In this document: positions 22,591 through 34,267 of the stretch, piece by piece
Numbering within the stretch: position 1 is the first letter of the stretch
Layout: the number at the start of each line of letters is the position of its first letter
Source of the DNA: Gibbula magus
Taxonomy: Eukaryota > Mollusca > Gastropoda > Trochida > Trochidae
Direction of reading: 5' to 3'
Length of the DNA: 64,000 nt
Assembly: GCA_936450465.1 (NCBI GenBank)
Contig: OW388292.1
Location: 11,737,756 to 11,801,755 of the forward strand
Made by a program: the position numbers and the translations under genes
The notes under the pieces: generated by a model
Databases searched by the model: none
Seen by the model: only the letters and a program-made list of their open reading frames with translations
Told to the model about the DNA's origin: nothing

Positions 22591-23829
22591 GTTTGTAGTT
22601 ATTTTCATTCATCATATAAGACCCCTTTTCGCTCGCTCATTTACATACGACCTTGACCTCATTAGCATAACAGCTGATCGTGGTGGAGGCAAAACATGGC
22701 GGCGAGCGAAGCGGCAACTCGTAAGCATTTTGTTACAAATTAGCGGTAATATCAACGGCTGATATGTTTCAAAGGCAGGTTGATGACATCCTTTGTTATT
22801 CTGAATTAATAAAAACTTGAGGTTGAAGGCTGTCAATCAGTAGAATATATTGCAATCAGTTTTTCAGTCTGCAAAACAACGTAAACATTGAAATTATCAT
22901 GGTTGTCTTTGAGTGGTCTAACTGGTGAGAGATGAAGCGCCACACATTTTCACAGAGATTGTTCTGGAAATGATAGTCCAGATGCGTGTAAATAATAAAT
23001 CAGAGTATCAGTTTACTTTACAGCGTTATGTTCTGCAGACTTCAGATCGTTCTAGGTTGATTATTTTTAACATCAGATATTGGCCGGGGTTGTGATGTGC
23101 AATTTCTTCACTATTTCACATTGTTGTTTTTATTTTACCTTAATAACGCTAGTTTCCTAATTTAACTGAACATTAATATAAAATTCCTTAATTTCACTTC
23201 AATAAAATATTTCATTGACTTGTTGAATTACAGTTGTTTAATTTGTCACATCATGTTTGCAAACATGACCATTTTGCATATGAAATATAATAAATCCAGG
23301 GATTGTTAAAATAGTGTTTAGGGTACTAAAAACAACTGCAGCAATTTATGACGGCTGAAAGCATCCAAGAGACAAAATACACACCAGCAGAATAAAATCA
23401 CATTTTGCAAGCAATACATCCATGAAATCATAACACCCAAAAAGGTTACATTTAATCTGAATTAGTCACTGTCAAACCATTCATAAACTTAAAAACAAAA
23501 TTACCTACTAAGCAAAGCTTCACCATTCATATACATAATAACATATATAAAAGTAAATATGTGTTATATTTAGTTAGTTTACTCTTGTATTCTACCTATC
23601 TGTGAAGGAATGGGATATATCAAATTAGAGAGATTTTGTGTTCGATTTGCACATGTTAGCTATGGGCGTTCCCCGTGGTAGTAGATTTAATGGGGTATGT
23701 CAAGATATATCATTTGAATACATATTTCCAAATCCATGTCAATCAATCAATATAGGCATAAGGACCAGCAAGGCTACATTTCAGTTTTACAGAGTGATAC
23801 ATATATAAGCCCCGAATAAAGTAATATAT
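22591..23829. other. Intergenic, no gene seen
   Basis: AT-rich DNA without domain-bearing frames, RNA genes or clear repeats. Confidence 0.45.
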
Positions 23830-23879
23830 AATCAGTTATTTAATAATGAATAGGAAAGTAATATGGTATCATTGCTGTA

Positions 23880-24534
23880 TGAATCTCTCATTTGGCATAT
23901 CAAATTTATGAACAGTGGGGGATTTGAGTAACATTTGTTTTGTAAATACAAGCATCCTAAAGTTTGATAACATTTACCTACCAGTATAAAATGAAATTCA
24001 TTTTCACAAAGGTTTTTTGGGGCATACAATACATAATCTATTTGCTCTGGGTTGGCATATATATAAGGTTTGAAAAATATGTCCAAAGTGATTATTTATT
24101 TGTTTTCTTAACATACATTTTAAATGGTTCACTACATACAAAACTGGTAAAAAAAATCAACATTTTTGGGACAAACCCAGAATAGGAAATTAACAAATTA
24201 TGATAGATGCATTCATCAAATACAGATGCAAAGGTACACACTCAAAAAAGGGATCACTTTGGGCATGATTTTGGGATATTTACCCATTTATTATATCCAC
24301 ATATTGAATAAAAATACTTCTCTGAAAAGAGATACAATAACAAACAAACCCATATGGTTGATTAGACAGTTAATAAACAATTATCTTTATTATTTTAAAA
24401 TTTCATTTTCTCCAGGGTGATCCCTGTAATACCTGGGACTCTCTAATCATGGATATCTTAAATTCATTGCATTGTGTATGTGTATAAATGGTTATGGTTT
24501 GGACAACATCTGGATTGTCAATTGACATGAGCAT
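23880..24534 (+). repeat. Left member of a diverged direct duplication
   Basis: This non-coding segment matches 39149-39830 in the same order and orientation: TTTTGTAAATACAAGCATCC, TCTGGGTTGGCATATATATA, CTACATACAAAACTGGTAA, TTTATTATTTTAAAAT and AGGGTGATCC. The minus-strand Gypsy element inserted exactly between the two members. Confidence 0.7.
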
Positions 24535-24699
24535 TGTTTCAATAGTGTGTGGGGGTGTTAAGCCCACAATGAAGACAGAGAGAGAGAAACAGTCAGTTGG
24601 ACGTCAGCCATTTTACTACGGAAGTAATGTAATACATGAAATCCGGACAACCGGAACTCCGCCCGTATTTAAGATAACCGGGCCGTAGATATTGTAACA
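24535..24699 (-). repeat. 3' LTR of the minus-strand Gypsy
   Basis: 165 bp, TG...CA ends, preceded by the target duplication AGCAT at 24530-24534. Its one difference from the other LTR is ACATGAAATCC against ACATAAAATCC. Confidence 0.95.
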
Positions 24700-24712
24700 T
24701 CCTCCCCTTTTT
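24700..24712 (-). promoter_or_regulatory. Polypurine tract of the minus-strand Gypsy
   Basis: The minus strand reads AAAAAGGGGAGGA directly before the 3' LTR, the expected plus-strand DNA primer. Confidence 0.85.
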
Positions 24713-24934
24713 GAAAAAAATCTTTAACTTGAAGCAGAGAATGCGTCAACATAAAATCACTTGTACTTGTGATCAATAATATAAAAGAGAGTGACTATGG
24801 AAGTCAACAAGCTTTAAGAGAAAAGTAACTTTGTAATCCTTTTACTTTAAGTTGAACCACTCTTTTGAAACTCCTTTGAATTAAACACATTAACAATTAA
24901 CAGTCAATTTGAACAGGAACATCAGGTTGTCGGT

Positions 24935-26434
24935 CTACTTCAGGGATACCTCAAAGTCTTTGAGGTAAGCAGGCATCTTGCTGTGTCTGGTAGATCGTCT
25001 CGGGTTGTCTGGTACCTCAGGTACAGGCATTACCTGAGTGTTAGGTCTAACAGTTCTAGGTCCTGAGGTAGGTTCAGATGACATCTCATGTGTTGAGTGT
25101 TGAGTCAGGGGTGTAACGTCTGATCTTACACCTCTGTCTGCTGCAGTAGTCTGTCTCGGAGTAGGAGTAGGAGAATTTGTCTCACTTGATTTTCTCAAGT
25201 GTACCCTATTTCTTCTGTACGAACCATTTGCACTTTCTATTTCATAGAACGTTCGTCCAGTCGTTTACATACATTCCCCTTTTCCCACTCTTTTTGTCCT
25301 AATCGAAAAGGTTTCATTCGCACTGTATCCCCAACATCCAAAGGAGATAAGTCTCTTGCATGTCGGTTGTAGACGTGGGACTGATTTTGCTGTGTTTTCT
25401 AAATAGCTCTTCGATTACTCATGTAGTCACTTTGGTTTCCAGGAATGAGTAATTCTTCTGTCATAGGCATCAGTGATCTTGTCCTTCTATTGAACAGCTT
25501 CTGAGTTGGGCTGGTCCCTGTGTTCTGAGTTGGGGTGTTCCGGAGTTCGAGAAAGCACTTTAGCATAGATAAGGATCCATTTTTTGACCTCTTGCACTTA
25601 CTCATCATTGTTTTAGCTGCTTTCACACCTGATTCTGCTTTGCCGTTAGCGTTCGGGTGTCTTGGAGAGCTGGTACAGTGCACAATGTCCCAGGACTTTG
25701 TGAATGATGATAATTCTTCACTCGCAAATTGTGGACCATTGTCCGATATGAGCTTGTCCGGATGCCATGTCGGGAGAAGTGAATTTTCAGAGCCTTGATC
25801 ACTGCTGATGAGGTAGTTGATGCTAGATAGTCTACTTCCCAGAATCCACTGAAATAGTCAATCGTAAGGAGGTATTCACGATCCTCAAACGTAAACAGGT
25901 CTGTCCCCACTATCTCCCACGGATAGTTGGCTTCTATCGTCATCAGAGATTCCTTCTGTTGTGATCTGCAGTAAGTCTGACAGGCGTCACAAGATTCGGT
26001 GATCTGCTTGATCTGGTCAGTCATACCTGGCCAGTACACACATTCTCTAGCTCTTCTCAGCATGCTTTCTGTGCCAAGGTGAGATGAGTGGAGTAGTGTT
26101 TTGACACGTGATCGCATGTTTTCAGGCACAACAATACGTTCTCCTTTGAACACAAGACCATCATGGACGGTGAATTCATCTCTAGTAGAGAAATATGGGC
26201 TTAGATTTTCAGGTAAGTCCTTCTTATTTTCAGGCCATCCTTTTAGGATCACAGATTTGAGAATGTTCATGGTCTCGTCCTCATGTGTTGCGCTCCGCAA
26301 TTCATTCAGTTTCTCAGGACTGACTCGCAAATGTCCAATTGCATTCACTGATGAAAATTTGTCAGGTTGTGGTGAGGTTGTGACCGAGTTGATGTATGCT
26401 CTGGACAGCATATCAGACAAGTACATCTGTTTGC
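24935..26434 (-). pseudogene. Gypsy pol C-terminal part: integrase
   Basis: It resumes just left of the Harbinger insertion with MYLSDMLSRAY, then the integrase zinc-binding region (HSSHLGTESMLRRARECVYW, CDACQTYC), the core (GTDLFTFEDREYLLTIDYFS, then DNGPQF and CTSSPRHPNANGKAESGV in another frame) and the C-terminus ending STRHSKMPAYLKDFE. Frameshifts occur near 25770 and 25400-25200. The order on the minus strand fits a mag-type Gypsy pol. Confidence 0.88.
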
Positions 26435-26623
26435 CTGGCCCTAGATTTTCGAAGCTCTCTTAGCGCTAAGATTGTCGTAACCTCATAGGTAGTGATTTCC
26501 GACTTTGTCATAGGCGATTTTCGAAACGATCGTAAACTTAAGATATCTTAGCTAAGATCATAAAGTTAAGATAGGTAGATACCTGTCGTAAGTTGGGTCG
26601 CGCGCACTTGTCTAGCATCCAAG

Positions 26624-28752
26624 ATGGCAGCGTTCATGCTCTGTGATTTTGACGAATCTGATGAAGGTTTCCCCGCGAAGTTGAGAATATTTCGAGACAG
26701 AACCCGGAAGCTGGATAGTCTTGATGACGCCGAGCTGCTCTCCCGGTACCGTTTGCCGCGTCATGCGATATTTAAACTGATCGAGTTGGTTGAGCCAGGT
26801 TTGGTCAGGTTTACCCAGCGTTCCTTGCCCCTCACACCTGAACTGCAGGTTTTGGTTACTCTGAGGTTCCTTTCTAAGGGAAGTTTTCAATCAGAACTGG
26901 CCGATATGCACGGTATTGTGCAGTCGAGTGTGTCCATTTCTATAAAGTCCACTATACACGAGTTGTGTAAAAGCTTGACCCTAGTTCACTTTCCAAAAGA
27001 TCCATTTGCGATTAGGCAAGTGAAGGAAAGATTCCATAGAACGTTTAGATTTCCAAATGTTCTCGGGTGTATTGATGGCACCCTCGTGCCGATCAAGCGC
27101 CCCCCAGCAAATGAGGAAGCAGCCTACGTATGCCGCAAGGGTTATCATGCTGTCAATATCCAAGCCATCTGCGACTCGGACATGCGGTACGAATGCTGTT
27201 CTTTCAATCAAAATTAAATTGCAATAAAGAGACATTTCCCCCTGACACGCTCACACCAACAAACAATTTAGATCGACATGAAAAGACCTTCACATTGAAA
27301 CTAACGCCCCCTGTAACGTCAAATGAACCAATGATTATACAGGACACTTTTTATGGGTTTTATTTCATGGGGCACTTTTAGGGATCGTCAATGTTGCACA
27401 AACTCTATACTTTTCACATTTAAGCCATACATATTGTTCCTTTTGGAATATTTTTTTCATTAAAAGTGATTGCAATTGAAAGCAATTGAAAATCCCCGTA
27501 AGAAAAAAAAACCTTTCGCATGATAGTATATAGAATTAGTAGGAAAGTGCTGTTCAATTTTATGAAATGAAGCGCCCATAAAATGTCTAGTAAGTGAATC
27601 ATTTAATGTTAAAATCTAGAAATATAATATAAAACAAAATTAAAAACTACACAATAGTTCTATCAATTTAATTTCTTCATTACATTTGACAGTACACACA
27701 GAAGTGTTTTTCATTTAAAAAAAGTGCAACTGAAACGTTATTGACACAAAACTTTACACTTTCATTTTAAAAGTAACCTTGACATGCATCTCAAAATTGT
27801 ATTTTCAGATTCCTCAATGTTGTCTGCAAATGGCCAGGAGCAACACATGACTCCTTCATGTTCCAGAACAGCTTGGTAGGAGCTCACCTGGAAGCAAACC
27901 ATCAAGATGGATGGCTTCTTGGAGATTCTGGGTAATTCATGTTTCTGATTTGCACTGTGTGTCAGTGTTTATTTATCAATTTGACAAATGTATAAAAATC
28001 CTATTTGACCTTATCTACTTTTAGCAGAAATGTTCATGTAATGGCTACATTGTTTGTAATTAATGTTGCATTGAAGAAATCCCATAAAACAAAATCATAT
28101 TTGTATATCACATATCATATATCTGTATTTGTATATATTTATGTGTATCTGTGTTGTATTTTATCAGATATGCATGCAGACCATGGCTGTTGACCCCAGT
28201 GGCGCGCCCTCAGACCCGTGCAGAGGAGAAATACAACACTGCACACTGCAGAACCCGGAACACAATTGAGAGAGCATTTGGACTCTTGAAGTCCAGATTT
28301 AGGTATGTAATATCAGTACTTTCAGTCACAATGCACAACTGTAATTACTCAAACAAAAGGTTAAAAGCACCCACAAATTATCCATTTGTTTTGTTCACTG
28401 TAATATTGAGATTTAAAAATACATATTAGTATGAGATAGAAGTTAGCATAGTTTGCAAATAACTTTGTGACATTGAATTTCAGTACCGGTATATGACTTG
28501 ATTAATGGCATTTTTTTCATTCTCCGAAAAAGGTGCATCCACAAGTCAGCGGGTTGCCTCTGGTATGGCGTCAAAGACTGCCAGAAAATCATCTATGCTG
28601 CAGCACAGCTTCACAACTTTTGCATAGACTTAAGACTGCCTGCACCTCCTACTGAGGTGGATGAGACTGATGAGAACGAAGTGCAAGCTCCAGTCCAGTC
28701 ACAGGATGGCTACCATGTCAGGAGACAGCTAATTCAAAATGTATTCTCTTAA
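26624..28752 (+). CDS. Harbinger DDE transposase, 4 exons
   Basis: Exons 26624-27186, 27809-27931, 28168-28302 and 28533-28752 all join in phase 2 and give 1041 nt, 346 residues, the usual HARBI1 length. The catalytic triad is visible: D151 in GCIDGT, D202 in THDSFMF and E263 in [22 protein letters not shown] and [19 protein letters not shown] match the family N-terminus, and [14 protein letters not shown] the C-terminus. Introns begin GT and end AG, although the last acceptor (CCGAAAAAG) has a weak pyrimidine tract. It would cut and reinsert the element in the nucleus, with the Myb-like partner needed for DNA recognition. The gene looks intact. ATG 26624 lies about 185 bp inside the left terminal repeat. 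Confidence 0.93.
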
Positions 28753-28904
28753 AATGTTATATGTGATTAGCTATTACAAAAGACAACATTAAACTTCACC
28801 CTGTTTAGATAATTCACTTGCGATGATTCAACATTCATGTTATCTCTGTCCAAAACTATATACATCTTTAATTAAAAAAACCCACAACATCTCATTTTAC
28901 TCAA

Positions 28905-31900
28905 TCAATAAAATTTAATTACTGGTGACACCTGTGGTGTCACCTCTGGTGAAACGACAGTCACAGAGCCAAACGATTTTAACAGCACAAGCTTCTCCTC
29001 TTCGACAGCAAGTCTCCGTCTCTCCACACTGAGCAGCTCCTTCTGTGTCTCAAGCAGTGATGTCATCACCTCCAGCTTCTTTTCCTCAATGGAGATAATT
29101 CTTCTCGTGGTGACACTGAAAAATTATAAGAGATGATGTTTTTTCATGTAACAGCAATTGAACAATGTTAATCTTGCATAATTTTAAATGGTAACATTAT
29201 TTTCATATGTATTCAATGAATCAGATTAACAATCACATAGTAATGTATTTACAACCTTGAGGAGTCAGTTTCTATTTTGTGGCAATAACCAAAAGTACAT
29301 AGGGAATCTCACCCAACACGAATTAATTTAATTTGCAAATATCTGAGGCTTGCTATATTTGATATCAGAAGACATGCGGATTTTATTTAACATTCAAAAT
29401 CATTCTTCAAAATCTTTAGCAAAAGAATGAACATATTAGATACACAAAAACTGCCATTTAGCTTTTTCAGCAGTAATCTCAGTGAGGTCACAGCATTGTG
29501 ACGTCATAAGCATTTTGATATCATAGCATTGTTAAATCATTAACTTTATAACAATTTAATTGTAGTGATATCTACAATGTAGATATCACTTGATATCACA
29601 AAAGCAATATCTACTGTGGGAGCCACTTTTGGATGAATAATAATAATAATATAAAAACTCACCAACCAAAGAAGCTGCCTTAGATCGAGATGGCTGTGGA
29701 AGAGGAGTCACATTACCAGTATCCACTGTTACTGAAATTTAAATATTTGTTGATAAATAAAATTCTTTTTATTGCTCATAAACATTACAATAATTAGAAT
29801 TTTAAAGAATACAAATGTTAGTTGAAAAAAGTTTGGTCATAAAGGTTAATTATTTTCAATTATCAGGTATTAACACTGTCAGTTTAAATTACAATAAATA
29901 ATTAATGTGTATGTTGAATCATGATAAATTCCTAAAATCTTAAGTATGCTACTACTAGTATTTACCATATAACTGTTCATAAAACCACAACTAACTAAAA
30001 ACAGATATAATAAATTGAGATTACTAACCATTCATAGAATTTGGAACAGGAACTGAAAAAAAAAGTGCTTGTTTTAAAAAAAATTCAATTTTTCAATTAA
30101 CTCTAAAGGTGATAAATGTATATTTGTCAATCCATGATAAATAGCCAATTTATTTTAATCACAAAATTGAGAGAATAAAAAGAAAATACTAAACAATGTT
30201 CCGTCTGGGATTGTTAGGATAAATTGAATGATTTAAAGGTACTGAATTTTTACATAAAAATAAATATTGTCCCTTTTTTAATGATAATTGAAAAAAATGC
30301 CTACAACCATATGATCTTTGAATATATTTGAGATTATTTAAGTTCAACAAGTCTATAAAATTCTTCTTCTCGCTTTAGATAAGCCAACATCCTAAGTAGT
30401 GACTGTATTTGGTCATAAGACAAGTTTTTTGAAATTGATAATTTCATGATTTTGTGAGTTTGAAGGTTTATACTATTACTGCTTTAACAAATAACTTTTG
30501 TTAAAAAGTCATTTACTAAAGTGTAATATCATCACTTGACAAAATAAGTGAGTTTTCCTGACATATTGTCTTCTTTCAAATCGGAATGATTTTACTGTTA
30601 ATAAAATCGGGTGTCGTTTAATTAATTTCAAAGTTATATTTGTAAAACGAGCAAGTTTCATAAATATGTTATTAAACGGAACAGAGTTTAGTATTTTAAT
30701 GTGTAATAACATTGTAGATTTATTAAACAATGATATTTTTAACAGGTGAGTTATAAAGTCAATTATTACATGACATCATAGATATATCATTATGTTCTTG
30801 AAACTGTTATTTCACAAAGTAGAACATGTGTTTATGATACATCACATGTCCTCACTGCTGTTGACTTATAGGGGGGTTATCTTGACCGGACGGACAGACG
30901 TATTCAAACACCTACCTCTTATTGGCTCTGGGGTTGGCTCAGACATCATGGATGAATTAGCGGCCTCTGGTTCATGATGAATTTCTGCTATGGTTGTTAC
31001 TGAAAATAAATTATAACAATCTTTATTTAAAAAACTTAACTTTGATTCTTAGGATTTGCCTATATTTATGATAGTATATGCAAAATTTTATTTAAAAAAA
31101 GTTATGATATGAGTCAATTTGCTTGGTTCTCATACTCAAATTCTACAAAATAATAATTATATGAAACTGTATTTATTACAAGAATAAGTTCTTTTTTCCC
31201 TGGCAGAAACAGATTGTTTTCTAAATAAAATTCAATCCCCTCATATGACCTTGTTTCTCTATAGGCGATGATTAGATACATTTTAGACTAAATACTGAAT
31301 TAATCAAAACCAATTGAGGTGTGTACTTTCTTTTGCCTGGCAGTTTATTATACATTCTCATACATTTTAACATGTCAGACAGGTATCTTCTTGTGTTGTT
31401 TTAACTAATTGTAGGGGTTATGGGTTGTAGGTGCTAAAACCGAGAAACAATGTGCTGAGAGTCACAAATTACAAACCTTGAAGGGGAGTCACAGCTTTCT
31501 CCTCTGACAAAATGGAAACTGTAAAGAGAAAATTCAAAATAATTTCATGTGACATGTATATATGACATTGGTAATCATATGGAGTTAATACTTTCATTAC
31601 GATAACCAGTTAATCAGAGATTTATTATTTGCTGTATTTTAATCAACTGCTGAAAGAAGATTGAAGAAGAAAGATTGAAATAAAATTGTATTTAATTAAA
31701 AAATCATAGTTTTTTCAGATAACATTAGTGATCTTTTCCAGTAACAGTTTGGACAGAGCAGTAACAGAAAGGAAAATCTACACTGTATTTACAGGAAACT
31801 ACATAAATGAAAAAAAAAGATTATTTTATTTATATAATTATTTCTGTGTTTAATACTGAAATGGCATGATAAGAAAGTGATATCAAACTGCATCAACAGG

Positions 31901-32973
31901 AACTGAGAAAACAAGCCTCTAGGGCTGAGTATTATGGGAAATCTCACGATACGATATGTATCACGATAAAGACAGGTGATACAGAATGTATCACGATACA
32001 TTGTTTAAAGTATAACTTCATGCATATTTTGTGAAATTTTCAAGATGGTGGAAATTTTGTGTTATGAGATGATCGAAAATCGAAGATTAAAACATTTTTA
32101 TCTTCTCTAAAAACAGTTATTTATGAATCAGATTGCTTCATGCTTACCGTTGTTACTGTTACTGCCCAACACTATTCACAACATCTATTTTTAGTGTATC
32201 ACGATACAGGAAGCTCAGGATACAATAATCATGATTTCCCAAGCTACGATTGTACCGTAGGTATCGATGAATCGTTACAGCCCTACAAGCCTCTCATCGC
32301 TTAGCACATAATACAAATCAAATTTACTTTAGCTTGATACAGGATTTTTTTGACAGAATCAAATATCTCGCTCAAAATTACAATAAAACTTACTTTCTTC
32401 ACTCTCAAGGCCACCCTCACAGCCTTCCAGTTGGCATGAAGGGATAAGTGACGCCACCTTGAAAATAATTAAATGACACATTTGATCTATTATTAAAACA
32501 AGCATTACTTAACATCCCATTGTTCTTTGTACTTAGACGGATTAAATTATATTTTTTCATCTCTTTCAAAATATTATTATTTTCATTACCAAAAAGGAGG
32601 GTAGGCAGTTCTGATTTAAGAAACAGTATTGCATCTATTACTTACTAGCACATGTCATCATTTCAAAGATTAAGCAATCGTCTTTTACCAATTATAAATC
32701 AAAACAAGCAAATACCATTTGCTCAAGGCTGTTCAGGTCACAGACAGGTGCAGGCCCTCCTCCTGTCTTGCTGCTCTCTCTCTTGGAATGGGCTGCTCGT
32801 TTTCGTGTATTGCTCCTGTTAATAGTAAAATTATTCAATTAATATGAAGAGTGATATTGTTTTTTAATAAACTTTTTGTACATGTATTTTTAATTTATAA
32901 TTTACATAGCCAATAATTACATTTAGAGATAAAAAGTTATTAATTCTATAGTTATAGGGCCTATATATATGAC

Positions 32974-33018
<45 letters not shown>

Positions 33019-33886
33019 GTAACACTACACATTGTTGTGTGACTGTACAGTATCCATTAATAAACATTTGTTTTTCACTTACTTCATGTCAGTCCATTTT
33101 TTTTTAATGTCTGACCAAATCCTTTTGGTCGAACTGTTGGCGTTTACTCTAAATGGAAAAAAGACATATGGTAATAAATGAGAATGTGAAAAAGTATGCA
33201 AATTAAATACAAATTTTCCACTATGGAGCAGCAAAACTACTTATATACGTCGGATCCCACTCAAACATTCATCATGGTGATCTGTGGGATAAGTTGCTGT
33301 ATACAGGCTATAGATGGCATGCTTCATGAAAATAGACTTTTATAACTGGAATAAAAATAACTAGCCCTACAGCCAGTGATTTAGATTGCTGCAGGCCATA
33401 GGCCATTGGCATTTGTCTTATTCACATTTCTTGGGTTCAAAATCACTGACAGCTGCAATGGTGATTTTTTACCATCATACGTTGATTGTTTACATCTTAC
33501 ATATGTAGGTCTGGGCCTTGACGTATCGTATCAACTCTAGTCCTGACATTATTTATGCCTTTAGCTACATTGGCAGAAACCTACAGATACATACATTTAC
33601 AATATACTACACTTTTGATAAATCGGACATTGTTAGAATCCCATTGTTACTGTAACTGAATCATTGAATGTAAGAAAATGATGACTTACTTCTCGGTGAC
33701 CTCCTCCCAGCTCTTCCGTTTCGTTTTTAAGTTTAATGTGCTGCTGAAGCTCGAAAATAGAACGGAGGAACGCAGACCAACCTCCGAGACAAGAATTTCC
33801 ATCTCAGAGGCGGTCCAGTTTGCCTTCCTAGGTCTTTTAGCCGCGCTAGAGCCGACAACATTAGTGCTGTCACTGTCAGTCTCCAT
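28905..33886 (-). CDS. Harbinger Myb/SANT-like DNA-binding protein, about 9 exons
   Basis: Minus-strand exons read 33886-33690, 33148-33083, 32815-32716, 32457-32394, 31518-31477, 30999-30916, 30052-30029, 29731-29663 and 29115-28905, each with GT-AG borders. The first two encode a trihelix Myb-like domain (KANWTASEMEILVSEVGLR, SWEEVTEK, VNANSSTKRIWSDIKKKW). Exons 4-8 encode a disordered linker and include a 24-nt microexon. The last exon has a coiled-coil frame (SIEEKKLEVMTSLLETQ, SVERRRLAVEEEKLVLLK). Phases agree up to exon 8. Exon 9 reads the coiled coil only one base out of phase; the phase-1 reading stops after about 17 codons. Either a frameshift or an unseen exon is involved. In this superfamily the Myb-like protein brings the transposase to the terminal repeats and into the nucleus. 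Confidence 0.82.
32974..33009. repeat. GT dinucleotide microsatellite
   Basis: About 18 GT units, followed by ATGTATGTGT, lie in an intron of the Myb-like gene. The histidine/threonine-rich reading frame across it is an artefact. Confidence 0.95.
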
Positions 33887-33917
33887 ATTGTTGACGTCTG
33901 CTAAGGGGGAATCCCAG

Positions 33918-33925
33918 TGACGTCA
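33918..33925 (-). promoter_or_regulatory. CRE-type TGACGTCA before the Myb-like gene
   Basis: A perfect TGACGTCA palindrome lies 32 bp before the Myb-like ATG and 170 bp inside the right terminal repeat. ATF/CREB-type factors bind this motif. Use as a promoter element here is inference. Confidence 0.4.
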
Positions 33926-34267
33926 TCGGGGATTCCCTATATACTGTTTACGATAGCTGTCGTAACTAGTTTGAACTTGCGACAGGCCTAAGAGAGTTTG
34001 GAAAATCGCTCTTATCTTAGCGCTAAGTTTGTCTTAACAGTTGTCATAACTTCTTACGACCTGTCTTAGCAAAGAGAGCTTCGAAAATCTAGGCCCTGGT
34101 CTGTACATGTCGATATCGTATTGAAGGAGTCTCAACATCATGGATTGAAGTCGTTTCAGGATAGATTCCAAAGGCTTGTGATCTGAGTGTACGATCGTTT
34201 GTCTGCCAAATGTGTATTGGTGAAATTTCTCAAGAGCAAAGACGATGGCAAGACACTCTTTCTCGAT

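Larger units (their letters stand above)
26438..34095 (+). mobile_element. PIF/Harbinger transposon with transposase and Myb-like genes
   Basis: The terminal inverted repeats GCCCTAGATTTTCGAAGCTC (left) and GGCCTAGATTTTCGAAGCTC (right, reversed) differ once in 20 and continue TCTTAGC/TCTTTGC. The flanking 3-bp duplication is CTG (26435-26437 and 34096-34098), though one or two bases of slippage are possible. A perfect palindrome CTTAGCGCTAAG lies inside both ends (26459-26470 and 34016-34027). It carries two convergent intron-containing genes, a DDE transposase and a Myb/SANT-like protein, as autonomous Harbingers do. At 7.66 kb it is long but apparently complete. It sits inside the Gypsy RNase H/integrase junction. 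Confidence 0.93.

Noticed and set aside
32864..33067. Frame with a THTHTH run
   Set aside because: Product of the GT microsatellite inside an intron of the Myb-like gene.
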